Source: Fimenecus sp045611635 (GTDB lineage Bacteria; Bacillota; Clostridia; Oscillospirales; Acutalibacteraceae). From it: a stretch of 31,877 nucleotides of DNA. The stretch spans positions 1 through 31,877 of the forward strand of contig JAZKXL010000039.1 of assembly GCA_045611635.1 (NCBI GenBank), written 5' to 3'. How positions within the stretch are numbered: the first letter of the stretch is position 1; each line of letters begins with the position of its first letter. A program made the translations under genes and the position numbers. The notes under the pieces are model-generated. The model was not told where the DNA came from, did not search any database, and was given only the letters and a program-made list of their open reading frames with translations. Shown here piece after piece: positions 31,511 to 31,877 of the stretch.

Positions 31511-31557
31511 CTCCTTGCTTTACAAATTTGTACTGTTAGTATTTGTAAAACAAGGAG
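31511..31557 (-). promoter_or_regulatory. 17-bp inverted repeat in the spoVT leader covering the ribosome-binding site
   Basis: CTCCTTGCTTTACAAAT (31511-31527) and ATTTGTAAAACAAGGAG (31541-31557) pair at all but one position, which becomes a G-U pair in RNA, around a 13-base loop. In the - strand transcript the 3' arm contains AAGGAG, the spoVT ribosome site. Because the predicted start point falls near the outer edge of the repeat, it may instead work as a DNA operator. Confidence 0.6.
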
Positions 31558-31558
31558 A

Positions 31559-31587
31559 TTTATACTTTTGATTATAAAAACTTACAA
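31559..31587 (-). promoter_or_regulatory. Possible promoter of spoVT
   Basis: Read on the - strand: TTGTAA, a 17-base spacer, TATAAA. The start point would be near 31552. A weaker sigma-G-like pair (GTATA and AATACTA, 17 bases apart) overlaps it and would start further in. The sequence does not settle which sigma factor is used. Confidence 0.45.
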
Positions 31588-31782
31588 TTTGCAGACACCG
31601 TGCAATTCGTGTTTAGGGCACGTCGCATTCCATTGGCGCGGACCATGGCTTATAGCACAAGTGCCTTTGCCAAAGCTATCCACTTCTATACATTTTCTAA
31701 GGTGATTTATTTCTCTGTCCCCACAGCAATATGTACAGTTTCCACAATTTTTATTTGTTTTCCAAAGTGTTACTTTACCCAT
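31582..31782 (-). CDS. Small eight-cysteine protein of unknown function
   Basis: The 66-residue protein starts at an ATG with GAGGGGG eight bases upstream, a very strong site. Cysteines are at 13, 16, 19, 20, 31, 42, 55 and 64, with His at 27, 46, 58 and 61. The opening CxxCxxCC cluster suggests one or two zinc sites or an iron-sulfur site. There is no signal peptide. I do not recognise the family. It lies upstream of spoVT in the same direction; the spoVT -35 overlaps its stop codon, so spoVT could also be read from this gene's promoter. Confidence 0.65.
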   Translation of the reverse strand: MGKVTLWKTNKNCGNCTYCCGDREINHLRKCIEVDSFGKGTCAISHGPRQWNATCPKHELHGVCKL

Positions 31783-31817
31783 TTAAAATCCCCCTCTTTA
31801 TTCAAAATTATTGGTCA

Positions 31818-31877
31818 TTATTCGTCACAAAGCAAATCAGCATTTTTCTTCATATTTTCTGCTACAATCTCTCCCTC
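31818..31877 (-). CDS. C-terminal end of an unidentified gene, cut by the window edge
   Basis: On the - strand an open frame enters from the window edge and ends in EIVAENMKKNADLLCDE and a TAA at 31818. It is followed 36 bases later by the start of the eight-cysteine gene, without a terminator between. Nineteen codons are too few to name a family, and the coding call itself is tentative. Confidence 0.4.
   Translation of the reverse strand, partial: EGEIVAENMKKNADLLCDE

Overview
The window looks like a chromosomal segment of a low-GC Firmicute of class Clostridia, most likely a gut Oscillospirales/Ruminococcaceae-type bacterium. This is inferred from AT-rich codon use, strong TTGACA-N17-TATAAT promoters, a PolC-type replicase, a SpoVT sporulation regulator, and the gene order pyrH-frr-uppS-cdsA-dxr-rseP-ispG-polC. 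No species can be named from sequence alone.

Layout. 1-425: a stable-RNA block (3' part of tRNA-Lys, tRNA-Glu, 5S rRNA, tRNA-Asn) closed by a strong terminator. 426-2040: an accessory insertion just behind the tRNAs. It holds a MuF-barnase toxin whose reading frame is broken at an A7 run, its barstar immunity gene, and a collapsed second copy of the same module that keeps only the terminator/repeat and a truncated barstar. 2041-7680: mixed housekeeping and membrane genes on the + strand (alpha/beta hydrolase, SulP anion transporter, a helical-bundle protein, TspO, dusB-comF). 7683-15428: a surface-polymer locus. A GT2 glycosyltransferase is divergent from an apparent operon of polysaccharide ABC permease, ABC ATPase, two tandem Stealth sugar-phosphate transferases, a CDP-glycerol glycerophosphotransferase-like enzyme and UDP-GlcNAc 2-epimerase. 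Together they suggest synthesis and export of a phosphodiester-linked teichoic-acid-like or capsular polymer. 15466-18903: L-serine dehydratase, a zinc-ribbon membrane protein, and on the - strand an N-acetylhexosamine-1-kinase-like protein. 19101-30623: the core operon for UMP kinase, ribosome recycling, undecaprenyl-PP and CDP-diacylglycerol synthesis, two MEP isoprenoid enzymes, an intramembrane protease and PolC, followed by a membrane-anchored M20 peptidase. 30624-30961 is non-coding and rich in inverted repeats. 30962-31877, - strand: spoVT, a small eight-cysteine protein and the tail of a further gene.

Points that stand out. (1) PolC is about 180 residues shorter than usual, and the missing part is the 3'-5' proofreading exonuclease domain normally inserted in the PHP domain. 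(2) The toxin-immunity module behind the tRNA/5S block is duplicated, decayed and frameshifted at a homopolymer. (3) Several genes have an inverted repeat at or just after the predicted transcription start; those before tspO and spoVT can hide the Shine-Dalgarno sequence. (4) The two tandem Stealth genes are mosaic in similarity, which suggests gene conversion. No CRISPR array, insertion sequence, prophage or replication origin was seen.
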